Origin: Clostridium chromiireducens
GTDB taxonomy: Bacteria > Bacillota > Clostridia > Clostridiales > Clostridiaceae
Length of the DNA stretch: 64,000 bases
Assembly (NCBI RefSeq): GCF_002029255.1
Contig: NZ_MZGT01000017.1
Coordinates: forward strand, 20,641-84,640
Reading direction: 5' to 3'
A model generated the notes under the pieces. That model was not told the origin of the DNA and searched no databases. It saw only the letters and a program-made list of their open reading frames with translations. Numbering within the stretch: the stretch's first letter is position 1; every line of letters begins with the position of its first letter. Positions 9,231 to 20,859 of this stretch are shown one piece after another. The position numbers were made by a program, and so were the translations under genes.

Positions 9231-9257
9231 AAAAAAAGAAGCCTATTACAAGCTTCT
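9231..9257 (-). terminator. Terminator of pgi-yaiI
   Basis: On the minus strand, AGAAGC pairs with GCTTCT around an eight-to-nine-base loop, followed by seven T. It begins six bases past the stop codon. Confidence 0.8.
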
Positions 9258-9262
9258 AAAGA

Positions 9263-9694
9263 TTAACTTCTTATAAGTTTTATTAAATTTCTTTCTAGTC
9301 TTACATCATCTTCTTCTGTTCTCTTTTTATGATTAGAGGTTCTCCCTCCACTTCTTCTTATTTTTTGAGATATATGTCTTTCTTCTAGCATTCTATCGAT
9401 ATTCTTTTCATCATATATGAATCCTTTTGGATTTATTACTTTTGCCCTTTTAGACAAACATATTGCTGCCACACCATAATCTTGTGATACAATTATGTCT
9501 CCCTCTTTGGTTTCATTCATTACGTACATATCCACGCTTTGAAATCCACTATCAACAACTTTGACCTGACAATAATCACTTTGAATAAAATGGTGAATAT
9601 CACAATATATTATTACTGGAATCTCATGATCCTTTGCTGCTCTTTCAATAATGGAGATGCCCGGACAGGCATCTCCATCAATTATTATTTTCAT
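9263..9694 (-). CDS. YaiI/YqxD family protein (DUF188, PIN-like)
   Basis: 143 residues, the usual family length. The start MKIIIDGDACPG is the conserved N-terminal motif with acidic residues of the PIN-like fold; VVSQDYGVA-type and RTSNHKKRTEEDD motifs follow. Members are proposed to be nucleases, but no reaction is established. The start codon lies seven bases past the pgi stop on the same strand, indicating one transcript with pgi and shared termination at 9231-9257. Confidence 0.88.
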   Translation of the reverse strand: MKIIIDGDACPGISIIERAAKDHEIPVIIYCDIHHFIQSDYCQVKVVDSGFQSVDMYVMNETKEGDIIVSQDYGVAAICLSKRAKVINPKGFIYDEKNIDRMLEERHISQKIRRSGGRTSNHKKRTEEDDVRLERNLIKLIRS

Positions 9695-9701
9695 AATTAA
9701 A

Positions 9702-11051
9702 TTAAAGTCTCTTTTCTAGTTCGGCCTTCATTTCTTCAAATCCTGGCTTTCCTAGTAATGCAAACATATTTTTCTTGTATGCTTCAACTCCTGGTTGATC
9801 AAATGGATTTATTCCTAATAAATGTCCACTGATTCCGCAAGCTTTTTCGAAGAAGTAAACCATATATCCAAAATAATATGCTGAAATTTCTGGTACGCTT
9901 AATACCATGTTTGGAACTCCACCGTCATTATGAGCTAATAAAGTTCCTTGGAATGCTTTCTTATTTACAAAATCCATAGTTTTTCCAGCCAAGAAATTTA
10001 GTCCATCTAAATCGCTATCAGCTTCTTCTATGTTAATCTCATATTTTGCTTTTTCTATATTTATAACTGTTTCAAAAAGTACTCTTCTTCCATCTTGAAC
10101 ATATTGTCCCATTGAGTGAAGGTCAGTACTAAAGTCAACTGCAGCTGGGAATAATCCTTTACCGTCTTTACCTTCTGATTCTCCATATAATTGTTTCCAC
10201 CATTCGTTAAAGAAATGAAGTGATGGCTCATAGTTTACTAATACTTCAATAACTTTACCTTTGTTATATAAAGCATTTCTAACAGCAGCATATTTGTATG
10301 CATCATTTTCTTTAATTGATGGAACTGAGTACACTTCTCTTGCATCAGCAGCACCTTTCATCATTTCATCAATATCGATTCCAGCAGCAGCTATTGGTAG
10401 CAGTCCAACTGCAGTTAATACTGAGAATCTTCCTCCAACATCATCAGGCACTACGAAGCTTTCATATCCTTCTGCATCAGCTAATGTTTTTAATGCTCCT
10501 CTAGCCTTATCAGTTGTAGCATATATTCTCTTTCTTGCTTCATCTACTCCGTACTTATTTTCTAAATAAGTTCTTAAAATTCTAAATGCAATTGCAGGTT
10601 CTGTAGTAGTACCTGATTTTGAAATTACATTTACACTTATATCTTTACCTTCAACAGCTTGTAAAAGTTCTGCCATATATGTTGAACTAATATTATTTCC
10701 TACATAAAAAATTTTAGGAGCTTTTCTCTTATCACTATCTAACGCATTATGAAAGTTATTTGTTAGCATTTCAATTGCTGCTCTAGCACCAAGATATGAT
10801 CCACCTATTCCTATAACTATTAAAGCATCTGAATCAGATTGAATTTTTTCTGCTGCTTTTTTTATTCTAGAAAACTCATCCTTATCATAATTTACTGGAA
10901 GGTCAACCCATCCTAAAAAATCATTCCCTGCTCCTGTTTTATTGTGTAACTTATCATGTGCACTCTTAACCATTTCTTCCATATAATCAATTTCAGTTAG
11001 GTTTAAATAAGGTGCAACTTTTGATAAATCTAACGATATACCTTTACTCAT
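9702..11051 (-). CDS. pgi: Glucose-6-phosphate isomerase
   Basis: Cytosolic interconversion of glucose-6-phosphate and fructose-6-phosphate in glycolysis. 449 residues, the short form typical of Firmicutes. Motifs: [12 protein letters not shown] (phosphate loop), [12 protein letters not shown] (sugar-phosphate SIS motif), [16 protein letters not shown] and [23 protein letters not shown] near the active site. RBS GGAGGTAGG lies before the ATG at 11051. It is followed by yaiI after seven bases. No transcription-factor site was recognised upstream. Confidence 0.97.
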   Translation of the reverse strand: MSKGISLDLSKVAPYLNLTEIDYMEEMVKSAHDKLHNKTGAGNDFLGWVDLPVNYDKDEFSRIKKAAEKIQSDSDALIVIGIGGSYLGARAAIEMLTNNFHNALDSDKRKAPKIFYVGNNISSTYMAELLQAVEGKDISVNVISKSGTTTEPAIAFRILRTYLENKYGVDEARKRIYATTDKARGALKTLADAEGYESFVVPDDVGGRFSVLTAVGLLPIAAAGIDIDEMMKGAADAREVYSVPSIKENDAYKYAAVRNALYNKGKVIEVLVNYEPSLHFFNEWWKQLYGESEGKDGKGLFPAAVDFSTDLHSMGQYVQDGRRVLFETVINIEKAKYEINIEEADSDLDGLNFLAGKTMDFVNKKAFQGTLLAHNDGGVPNMVLSVPEISAYYFGYMVYFFEKACGISGHLLGINPFDQPGVEAYKKNMFALLGKPGFEEMKAELEKRL

Positions 11052-11251
11052 TTTCTTATCCTACCTCCAAACACAATTATTATTAAAAATTCTATTTTAT
11101 TATATCACAAATTATCCAAATGATATCTTTAGTTTTATTTTTTTCACAAATATATAACAATTACTAAAATTATTAGGTTCTATTTAGTTTTTCTATGCTT
11201 TATTTTTACTATATACATAAATTAATATACATTTATTTAATCATGTTACTA

Positions 11252-11291
11252 ATAAATATAGAGGAATATAAAAACATCCCTCTATATTTAT
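11252..11291. terminator. Hairpin after the Cys-rich protein gene
   Basis: Perfect 13-base arms (11252-11264 and 11279-11291) around a 14-base loop, 28 bases past the stop of the minus-strand gene. No long U run follows, so termination efficiency is uncertain. The remainder of 11052-11319 is AT-rich with nothing recognised. Confidence 0.6.
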
Positions 11292-11319
11292 ATTATAATT
11301 CTATATAATATTTAATTGA

Positions 11320-11715
11320 TTAACAGCAGCATCTGCATTTACAACAACAGCATTTATTTTTTCTTATATACTCCAGAACTTCTTGTTTTGCCTTTTCATA
11401 ACCATCTTTATATCCTTCTTGATATCCTGCTGTTTCTCCCTTTGTTTCTCCATCCTCAAGACCATCACAATATCCATCTCTATAACCATCGTTATAAGCA
11501 TCTTCTAATGCGTCAGCTAAACGATCATGGTCACATCTACGACGGCAATCATTAGTATTATTAGCACCAAGAGTTCCACTAGGATTATTACAATTTCTTC
11601 TATCTGTATCTCCAAGTTCCTCTCCACAACGAGGTCTGCAATTTCTTCTGTCTGTATCTCCAAGTTCATCCCCACAGCGAGGTCTGCAATCTCTACAATT
11701 ATATCTGTTCTCCAT
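11320..11715 (-). CDS. Cys-rich, Arg/Asp-rich repeat protein, unknown function
   Basis: 131 residues. The N-terminus has two copies of a 16-residue unit, NCRPRCG(D/E)ELGDTDRR, encoded by a 48-bp near-identical tandem repeat (11591-11638, 11639-11686). The middle carries a GY-rich segment (AYNDGYRDGYCDG, then GYQEGYKDGYEKA), and the tail ends in KNKCCCCKCRCCC. No hydrophobic segment is present. RBS AAGGAGAG is good, so it is probably expressed. I do not recognise a named family; Cys-rich YxxGY proteins of this kind occur among clostridial spore-coat or metal-binding proteins (inference only). Confidence 0.75.
   Translation of the reverse strand: MENRYNCRDCRPRCGDELGDTDRRNCRPRCGEELGDTDRRNCNNPSGTLGANNTNDCRRRCDHDRLADALEDAYNDGYRDGYCDGLEDGETKGETAGYQEGYKDGYEKAKQEVLEYIRKNKCCCCKCRCCC
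11591..11686 (-). repeat. Two tandem 48-bp repeats inside the Cys-rich gene
   Basis: Units 11591-11638 and 11639-11686 differ at only a few positions and keep frame (16 codons), suggesting recent duplication. Confidence 0.85.
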
Positions 11716-11883
11716 TTTATTCTCTCCTTTGTAATTGGCTATATAGCCCTATAATAAAGCACAAAAACTCGCAACTCTAATAATTGCCTAGTATTATATT
11801 ATGCCGATTCATTATATTTGTTATTGGTTAAGTAAAAATAAGTATTCCACTATATAAGAAACTCAAAACGCTTTTCATAAATT

Positions 11884-11916
11884 AAACAGCTTAATATCCA
11901 AAATACTAAGCTGTTT
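11884..11916. other. Hairpin in the 11716-12042 gap
   Basis: Perfect ten-base arms AAACAGCTTA (11884-11893) and TAAGCTGTTT (11907-11916). The minus-strand side continues in A/T-rich sequence without a clean U tract. It may be a secondary terminator for the small peptide gene. No other gene was seen in 11716-12042. Confidence 0.5.
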
Positions 11917-11934
11917 GTTTATGAATTATACACC

Positions 11935-11959
11935 AAAAAGAGTAGTCTTACGACTACTC
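11935..11959 (-). terminator. Terminator of the small membrane-peptide gene
   Basis: On the minus strand, GAGTAGTC pairs with GACTACTC around a four-base loop, followed by TTTTTGG. It lies 84 bases past the stop of the 25-codon ORF. Confidence 0.75.
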
Positions 11960-12042
11960 ATAATATTACTAAATTTAGTTTATATTTTTCCTTTTTACAA
12001 CTTAATCACTTCATAATATATAACTTATCAGTTTTTTCTTTA

Positions 12043-12120
12043 CTATTGTTTATCAGACGCGGTACCTATTTTACGAACTAGCGCCACACATATAATTATT
12101 ACTAATAATATTATTGACAT
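12043..12120 (-). CDS. Small membrane peptide, 25 residues
   Basis: ATG at 12118-12120, stop TAG at 12043-12045. The peptide begins MSIILLVIIICVALVRK, a single hydrophobic helix followed by a basic, polar tail (IGTASDKQ). A strong RBS (AAGGAGGGG, five bases before ATG), a good promoter (TTGATA-N17-TATCAT, 12153-12181) and a terminator (11935-11959) form a complete unit, which is why I call such a short ORF. It could be a small regulatory subunit of a membrane complex or a type I toxin-like peptide; the sequence does not decide. No antisense RNA promoter was identified with confidence. Confidence 0.65.
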   Translation of the reverse strand: MSIILLVIIICVALVRKIGTASDKQ

Positions 12121-12152
12121 ATGTACCCCTCCTTAATTTCTTCTACATGTTC

Positions 12153-12181
12153 ATGATACTATACCTACGTAAACGTATCAA
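12153..12181 (-). promoter_or_regulatory. Sigma-A-type promoter of the small peptide gene
   Basis: Minus-strand -35 TTGATA (12176-12181) and -10 TATCAT (12153-12158) are separated by 17 bases. The spacer holds TACGTTTACGTA, an inverted repeat, and GATAC/GTATC half-sites flank it, so a repressor site is possible. Confidence 0.6.
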
Positions 12182-12335
12182 CCTGTAATTAGTGGGGTAT
12201 CATGAAAATAAATTTTACTTTTCCATTGGATTCCTGCATATTATTTTACTTACATTTTAGTTATTAATTTTTACTCAATTTATATTCACTTGTAAACCAG
12301 ATATTTTTGTCTCACTGGTAGTATTTCTAAAATTA

Positions 12336-12386
12336 ATAAAAAAAGCAGCTTAGATATTACACTTTTCAGATAATATCTAAACTACT
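12336..12386 (-). terminator. Terminator of guaB-guaA
   Basis: Arms 12344-12359 and 12371-12386 pair over 16 positions with two G-U pairs, followed by seven T on the minus strand. It lies about 50 bases past the guaA stop. 12187-12335 shows nothing recognised. Confidence 0.8.
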
Positions 12387-12435
12387 ATATTCTTCATTAA
12401 CTTATCTAATTTTCTTATTTAGCTAACCTTACTAT

Positions 12436-13977
12436 CTATTCAAACTCTATAGTAGCTGGAGGCTTTCCTGTACAATCATACATTACACGATTTACCCCTT
12501 TTACTTCATTTACAATTCTAGTTGTTACTTTTCCAAGTACTTCCCATGGAAGATCTGCTGATTCTGCAGTCATGAAATCACTTGTGGTTACAGCTCTAAG
12601 GGCAATTGCATAATCATAGGTTCTCTCATCACCCATAACGCCTACTGAACGCATGTTAGTAAGTGCTGCAAAGTACTGACCAATTTCTTTATCAATACCT
12701 GCTTTTACAATTTCTTCACGATAAATTGCATCTGCTTCTTGAACTATTTTAACTTTTTCAGCTGTTACTTCTCCAATGATACGTATTCCAAGTCCAGGCC
12801 CTGGAAAAGGTTGTCTGAATACTAATTTTTCAGGTATATCAAGTTCGAGTCCTGCCTTACGTACTTCATCTTTAAATAATAACCTAAGAGGTTCTATTAT
12901 CTCTTTAAAATCAACATAATCAGGAAGACCTCCAACATTATGATGTGATTTTATAACTGCCGATTTTCCAAGACCACTTTCAATTACATCTGGATAAATA
13001 GTTCCTTGTACAAGAAAATCAACTATTCCTATTTTTTTAGCTTCCTCTTCAAATACTCTTATAAACTCTTCACCAATAATTTTTCTCTTTTGCTCCGGCT
13101 CTTCTACTCCAGCTAACTTTTCATAAAATCTTTCTTGTGCATTTACGCGAATGAAATTCAAATCATATTGACCATTAGGTCCAAATACTTCTTCAACTTC
13201 ATCACCTTCATTTTTACGAAGTAATCCATGGTCAACAAATACACATGTTAATTGCTTTCCAACAGCCCTTGAAAGTAATACCGCTGCTACAGATGAATCA
13301 ACTCCGCCTGATAATGCACATAATACTTTACCATCTCCAACTTTTTCACGAATTTCTTCAATTGTCTTCTCAACAAACGAATCCATTTTCCAATCACCAG
13401 CACACCCACAAACATTATATACAAAATTTGAGAGCATCTTTGTACCTTCTTGCGTATGCATAACTTCTGGATGAAATTGAACTGCATATAAATTTTTATC
13501 TTCACATTCCATAGCCGCAACTGGACATACTGGAGTATCAGCTATTATTTTAAAACCTTCTGGTTCCTTTTCTATGTAATCAGTATGACTCATCCAACAA
13601 ATTGTTGAAGGTGATATTCCTTCAAAAAGTTTAGACTCTACATTTATATTGACTTTTGTTTTCCCATATTCACTTACAGGTGCCGTTTCAACTTTTCCTC
13701 CAAGCATATGAGCCATAAGTTGAGATCCATAACATATACCAAGTATAGGTACTCCTACTTCAAATATAGCTTTGTCGCATAAAGGAGAATCTTCACCATA
13801 TACACTGTTTGGTCCGCCTGTAAAGATAATTCCCTTCGGATTCATTTCCTTTATCTTATCAATGCTTAAATCATAAGGATGAACTTCACAATATACGTTA
13901 CATTCCCTCACTCTTCTAGCAATCAATTGATTATATTGTCCACCAAAGTCAATAACTAAAACTAAATCTCTTTTCAT
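12436..13977 (-). CDS. guaA: GMP synthase (glutamine-hydrolysing)
   Basis: Converts XMP, ATP and glutamine to GMP in the last step of guanine nucleotide synthesis. 513 residues with the full domain order: class I glutamine amidotransferase (nucleophile Cys in [17 protein letters not shown]; His/Glu in AVQFHPEV), ATP pyrophosphatase (PP loop [12 protein letters not shown], about residue 225) and the C-terminal dimerisation domain ending [23 protein letters not shown] precedes the ATG. It follows guaB by 195 bases on the same strand, so both are probably read from the riboswitch-controlled promoter; a hairpin lies between them. Confidence 0.97.
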   Translation of the reverse strand: MKRDLVLVIDFGGQYNQLIARRVRECNVYCEVHPYDLSIDKIKEMNPKGIIFTGGPNSVYGEDSPLCDKAIFEVGVPILGICYGSQLMAHMLGGKVETAPVSEYGKTKVNINVESKLFEGISPSTICWMSHTDYIEKEPEGFKIIADTPVCPVAAMECEDKNLYAVQFHPEVMHTQEGTKMLSNFVYNVCGCAGDWKMDSFVEKTIEEIREKVGDGKVLCALSGGVDSSVAAVLLSRAVGKQLTCVFVDHGLLRKNEGDEVEEVFGPNGQYDLNFIRVNAQERFYEKLAGVEEPEQKRKIIGEEFIRVFEEEAKKIGIVDFLVQGTIYPDVIESGLGKSAVIKSHHNVGGLPDYVDFKEIIEPLRLLFKDEVRKAGLELDIPEKLVFRQPFPGPGLGIRIIGEVTAEKVKIVQEADAIYREEIVKAGIDKEIGQYFAALTNMRSVGVMGDERTYDYAIALRAVTTSDFMTAESADLPWEVLGKVTTRIVNEVKGVNRVMYDCTGKPPATIEFE

Positions 13978-14120
13978 GTTCTCCTCCTAAACTGTTCTTA
14001 TAAATTCTATTATCGACTAAATAAATCTTTTTATCAATAAATTAAGACAAATTTCACCGGAAAATTTATAAATATTAATATTAAAAACTTTAACTAAATA
14101 TTACTTAAGCAAATTAAGTA

Positions 14121-14168
14121 ATGCACAGTTCACATAAATGATACATTCTTTAATAGTGAACTGTGCAT
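14121..14168 (-). other. Intercistronic hairpin between guaB and guaA
   Basis: Perfect 13-base arms ATGCACAGTTCAC (14121-14133) and GTGAACTGTGCAT (14156-14168) start five bases past the guaB stop. The minus-strand continuation lacks a U run but forms a second small hairpin (14101-14121). It could attenuate or stabilise rather than terminate. Confidence 0.6.
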
Positions 14169-14172
14169 ATTA

Positions 14173-15642
<1,470 letters not shown>

Positions 15643-15707
15643 TCAGTTTTGAATAATTCGCTTCATTTTTATATATTTATGATTTATTTCTTGCATAATT
15701 TATTGTA

Positions 15708-15748
15708 TAAAAAAAGCACATTAACCCCAGAAGTGACGTTAATATGCT
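15708..15748 (-). terminator. Riboswitch expression-platform terminator
   Basis: On the minus strand, AGCATATTAAC pairs with GTTAATGTGCT (one G-U) and is followed by seven T. It lies between the purine aptamer and guaB. Confidence 0.8.
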
Positions 15749-15781
15749 AATAAAAATCTAATTTTAGCCTATACTAATATC

Positions 15782-15846
15782 ACTCATAGTCGGAATTTTA
15801 CGGTTTCCGGTAGATACTCCTTGCCATATTCAAGGTATATACAAGT
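15782..15846 (-). promoter_or_regulatory. Guanine-type purine riboswitch aptamer
   Basis: The minus strand shows the purine aptamer fold: P1 ACUUGU/AUGAGU, P2 CCTTG/CAAGG with loop AATATGG, joining segment AGTATCTACC, P3 CGGAA/TTCCG, then GACTATG. The base equivalent to position 74 of the B. subtilis xpt aptamer is C, which specifies guanine rather than adenine. The terminator lies 33 bases downstream. Excess guanine should therefore switch off guaB-guaA. 15847-15991 shows nothing else. Confidence 0.93.
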
Positions 15847-15991
15847 TTTTAAATGTGCTATGTTTTGAATTAAAACTATTATAATGTATGTACAATATAA
15901 AGTCAATCAATTTGAAGCTAAAATTGCATTTTTTGATGTTACTATTTTCACAACTATCTTTTACTAACAACTTTGTAAATGTAAAGCTGCA

Positions 15992-16438
15992 CTAACTGTT
16001 ATTAGTTACATTAGTAATAGTTGCAGTTCTTAACACGTCAGTATTTCCGTCTATATCAAATTCTGCGCCATTTACAATAAGCTGACACTGATTTAAAGTA
16101 GTTGTATCTGGCAAATTCTCCAAGTTAATATTCTCTAAATATTTCTCCACCCCATCTTTAGTTTTCATATTTGATACTGTTGTTGTGCCTTGCAATTCAC
16201 CATATTTTAACTTATATGACTCGGCAGCCATTACAACTTTTCTGGATTGGTCAACTACTTTGGTCTTTTTCGCTTCCTTTATATATCCGGTAACCTGTGG
16301 TACAATTACGCTTGCTAAAATTCCAATTATCGCCATTACTGCTATAAGTTCAATTAATGTAAATCCCTTTCTTTTTCTATGAACTATTTTTCCATTCTTT
16401 AGATTAAGTCTATCCATAATTATTTGTTTAGTTTTCAT
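15992..16438 (-). CDS. Type IV pilin-like protein (prepilin)
   Basis: 148 residues with the prepilin peptidase signal RKRKGFTLIELIAVMAIIGILASVIVP: cleavage would follow Gly25, leaving N-terminal Phe and Glu5. The hydrophobic helix is followed by a small variable C-terminal domain of about 90 residues. The leader is long (25 residues), but the RBS GGAGAG fits the ATG at 16438. No other pilus genes (ATPase, peptidase, platform) are nearby, so it is an orphan that must use machinery encoded elsewhere. Confidence 0.88.
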   Translation of the reverse strand: MKTKQIIMDRLNLKNGKIVHRKRKGFTLIELIAVMAIIGILASVIVPQVTGYIKEAKKTKVVDQSRKVVMAAESYKLKYGELQGTTTVSNMKTKDGVEKYLENINLENLPDTTTLNQCQLIVNGAEFDIDGNTDVLRTATITNVTNNS

Positions 16439-16517
16439 ACATCACTCTCCGTTTTTATTTTTTTGTATATCTCAAATATTGCCAGTTTATTCAAGTAATA
16501 TACAAGGATAAAAAATA

Positions 16518-16557
16518 AAAAAAGAACGAAACTGTATAAACAATTTCGTTCTTTTTT
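16518..16557 (-). terminator. groESL terminator
   Basis: Perfect 14-base arms (16518-16531 and 16544-16557) flanked by A and T runs on both sides, about 80 bases past the groEL stop; bidirectional in form. Confidence 0.85.
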
Positions 16558-16638
16558 ATAACATACACCAAGTAAATTAATTATATAAAACTCAAGATTA
16601 TTTGTATTTTAATAAATTAAGACTTATTCTTCAATTTA

Positions 16639-18264
<1,626 letters not shown>

Positions 18265-18352
18265 TTATATTACACGCTCCTTTATTATATGTTATTTATT
18301 ATATTTCATAATTTCAATTTTATTTTACTAATTAAGCAATATAAATATAGTA

Positions 18353-18637
18353 CTATTCAACTATTGCTAATATATCGTCTTGTTTTAATATTGTATACTC
18401 TTCTCCGTCAACCTTAACTTCTGTTCCAGCATATTTAGAGTATAGAACCTTATCTCCAACCTTAACTTCCATAGCTACTCTATTTCCATCTACAACTGCT
18501 CCAGGACCTACTGCAACCACTTCTGCTTCTTGTGGTCTTTCCTTTGCAGCACCAGTTAAGACTATTCCACTTTTAGTCTTTTCTTCTGCCTCTAATTTTT
18601 TAATTACTACTCTTTCACCAAGTGGTTTAATGTTCAT
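18353..18637 (-). CDS. groES: Co-chaperonin GroES (Hsp10)
   Basis: 94 residues: [21 protein letters not shown], mobile loop [15 protein letters not shown], and the end [20 protein letters not shown]. The frame extends upstream to 18700, but that would start inside the CIRCE element; AAGGAGGG before the ATG at 18635-18637 fixes the start. It caps the GroEL cavity and is first gene of the operon. Confidence 0.97.
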   Translation of the reverse strand: MNIKPLGERVVIKKLEAEEKTKSGIVLTGAAKERPQEAEVVAVGPGAVVDGNRVAMEVKVGDKVLYSKYAGTEVKVDGEEYTILKQDDILAIVE

Positions 18638-18689
18638 GAAAAAACCCTCCTTAAAATATATATATAATTTATTTGTATTTAAATTTCTG

Positions 18690-18716
18690 TTAGCACTCAT
18701 TACTGTCGAGTGCTAA
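18690..18716. promoter_or_regulatory. CIRCE element (HrcA operator)
   Basis: TTAGCACTC-N9-GAGTGCTAA, a perfect match to the CIRCE consensus, 53 bases upstream of groES. HrcA repressor binds it when GroEL capacity is in excess. Confidence 0.98.
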
Positions 18717-18723
18717 CATAATT

Positions 18724-18752
18724 ATAATATCCTTTATAACCATATAATTCAA
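18724..18752 (-). promoter_or_regulatory. groESL promoter
   Basis: Minus-strand TTGAAT (18747-18752), 17-base spacer, TATTAT (18724-18729), with CIRCE immediately downstream at the expected start site. Confidence 0.75.
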
Positions 18753-18904
18753 ACATTACTTCTAATATTATATCCCTTTTTTCAGCGAATATTACTTCTT
18801 ATCTCAAAATATATCCCATTTGCTTAATTTTTCTCTGTTTTATTTATTTTTTTATATGCATTTATTTTTCCATATATATTCATATAAAAAGCTATTTAAA
18901 AATA

Positions 18905-18941
18905 AAAACCCAAATCAGATAAGATTACCGATTTGGGTTTT
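18905..18941 (-). terminator. Terminator of the hydrogenase gene
   Basis: Arms AAAACCCAAATC (18905-18916) and GATTTGGGTTTT (18930-18941) are perfect, with A/T runs on both sides; ten bases past the stop codon. Confidence 0.85.
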
Positions 18942-18951
18942 TATTCTTATA

Positions 18952-20442
18952 TTATCTTTCTAAATTTACATCGTGGTATTCTTCCAACACTTTATTTGAT
19001 AATACACTCTTGATTGTTGTTTGCTGGTTCAACTTAGTAAATGGAGCTTTAGCTTTCATTACAGATACAATTTTAGCTGCTCCGTTTATACAACCACCTT
19101 CGCACATCATACCTTCGATGAAGTTCCCTTGTAACTTTCCTACCTTAGCCATTGTCATAGTTTTCTTGATGTCTGCACCACCTGAAACCTGAACCGGCTT
19201 AAATTCTACTTCAACGCCTTTTTCTTGTACGTAATTTTGTATTGCAGCTGTTAATCCTCCACCAACAGCAAAATTTCTACCAAAAATTGAAGCTTCATCA
19301 ACTATTATATCTTCACACGCAGCTGGATCAACTTCAAAAGCGTCAAATAAAGCTACTATCTCTTCAAATGTTAACACATAATCAACTGCATCTTTTATTG
19401 AATTAATTAGTGCTTCATTTTTCTTTGCAGTACATGGCCCTACAAATACTACCTTTGCATCCTTATCTTTAGACTTTATATATCTGCCTGTCGCCACCAT
19501 AGGAGAAACGGTTCCTGAAATTTTTTCTGCTTGATCTGGCATCATCTTTTCAATGTAGCTTAAGAATCCTGGACAACATGAATTTGTCATGTAACTGTCT
19601 CCCTTTTCCATTCTTTCTACAAATTCATTACTTTCATGTACAGTTACTGCATCTGCTCCACACGCAGCTTCTAGCATATCTTTAAAACCTAAAGCTTTAA
19701 TTGCATTCTTAACTTGTCCATAAGTTGTCTTTGGACCAAATTCGCCTGTAATAGCAGGTGCAACTACAGCATAGATATTTTTATCTTCGTTCATCAATTC
19801 ATAAACAACTTTAACTAAAGAACTCTTATCTTCTATAGCTCCAAATGGACATGCTGACATACAAGCACCGCAATTTACACACTTGCTTTCTGTAATTTCA
19901 GCACTTAGATCTTCTGCATTATAACTTAACGCACCTGTTGGACACGATTTTTTACATGGTCTCATATCCTCTGCGATAGCATCATAAGGACATGCTTTCT
20001 TACACATTCCACATTCTTTACATTTGTCAGGTTCTATATATGCTCTTCCATCAACATATGTAATAGCTCCAAAATTACACACACTTTGACACTTGTGAGC
20101 TACGCAGTTTCTGCAAGAATCAGTAACTTGAAATTTCTTTGTTGGACATCTATCACATGCTTCTTTTATAACATATAATATTTGATTTTTATCTTGTACA
20201 TCGATCAAATCTTGTCCATGTTTACCATTTGGCTCATAGCCAGCTGCGAGCTTTGCTCTTTCCAATACTACATTTCTTTCTTGTTCAACAGTATCCCTAT
20301 AAGTAGGAGTCTCCCCTTCAATCATAGCAAATGGAATTTTTTCTAACTCCTCTTTACTGATTTTGTTCTCCTTTGCCAATAATGCAACTCTAGTAAGAAC
20401 CTCATGCTTTAGTCTTAAAAGTTGATTTTCAAATTGAAACAT
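18952..20442 (-). CDS. [FeFe]-hydrogenase, monomeric, ferredoxin-type N-terminus
   Basis: 496 residues. An N-terminal region of about 90 residues is followed by Cys-rich Fe-S motifs (CKECGMCKKACPYDAI, CKKSCPTGAL, CVNCGACMSACPFGAI) and then the H-cluster domain. H-cluster motifs are TNSCCPGF (about 286-293), VGPCTAKKNE (334-343) and GMMCEGGCING (443-453). All cluster-binding Cys are present, but the flanks differ from the canonical TSCCPxW and MPCxxKxxE, as in the group B enzymes of clostridia (inference). It should couple ferredoxin to H2. The ATG at 20440-20442 is chosen because GGGAGAG is correctly spaced for it. A Rex operator lies 67 bases upstream, so derepression at high NADH is expected. 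HydE is encoded at 59628. Confidence 0.88.
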   Translation of the reverse strand: MFQFENQLLRLKHEVLTRVALLAKENKISKEELEKIPFAMIEGETPTYRDTVEQERNVVLERAKLAAGYEPNGKHGQDLIDVQDKNQILYVIKEACDRCPTKKFQVTDSCRNCVAHKCQSVCNFGAITYVDGRAYIEPDKCKECGMCKKACPYDAIAEDMRPCKKSCPTGALSYNAEDLSAEITESKCVNCGACMSACPFGAIEDKSSLVKVVYELMNEDKNIYAVVAPAITGEFGPKTTYGQVKNAIKALGFKDMLEAACGADAVTVHESNEFVERMEKGDSYMTNSCCPGFLSYIEKMMPDQAEKISGTVSPMVATGRYIKSKDKDAKVVFVGPCTAKKNEALINSIKDAVDYVLTFEEIVALFDAFEVDPAACEDIIVDEASIFGRNFAVGGGLTAAIQNYVQEKGVEVEFKPVQVSGGADIKKTMTMAKVGKLQGNFIEGMMCEGGCINGAAKIVSVMKAKAPFTKLNQQTTIKSVLSNKVLEEYHDVNLER

Positions 20443-20509
20443 TATACACACACTCTCCCATGAATATTTTTTATCTTTCTTAATTTCATGAGATAATTAT
20501 AACATACTC

Positions 20510-20527
20510 TTGTTAAAAATATAACAA
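20510..20527. promoter_or_regulatory. Rex operator before the hydrogenase
   Basis: TTGTTAAAAATATAACAA matches the clostridial Rex palindrome TTGTTA-N6-TAACAA exactly in both half-sites. The remaining part of 20443-20859 holds only the ogg terminator; nothing else was recognised. Confidence 0.85.
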
Positions 20528-20799
20528 GTATTCCGTAATTTAAATTTTCTGAATTTTTCCATTTATTTCTCTATACTCACTTACTTAAGAAAACATCTAC
20601 ATTGTCGCTTCAATAAGCATTTTTTATTTTTTCATCTCCGTATATTAACATATCAATTTCCCATAAAAATTCACGATATCTAGATGCAATATGACTATAC
20701 CAAACTACTTTAAATGATAAAATTTTGTCATTAATTTTTTAGTCCCTGAAGTTTTTTTAGTGAATATATTAAAATAGATGAATTAAGAACATAGAATAA

Positions 20800-20828
20800 A
20801 AAGTCTAGAAATTAGCAATCTAGACTTT
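20800..20828 (-). terminator. Terminator of ogg
   Basis: AAAGTCTAGA (20800-20809) pairs perfectly with TCTAGACTTT (20819-20828); the minus strand continues into TTTTTATT-like sequence. Confidence 0.8.
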
Positions 20829-20859
20829 CTTATATCCATTCTTATGTTATTATAAAAAC

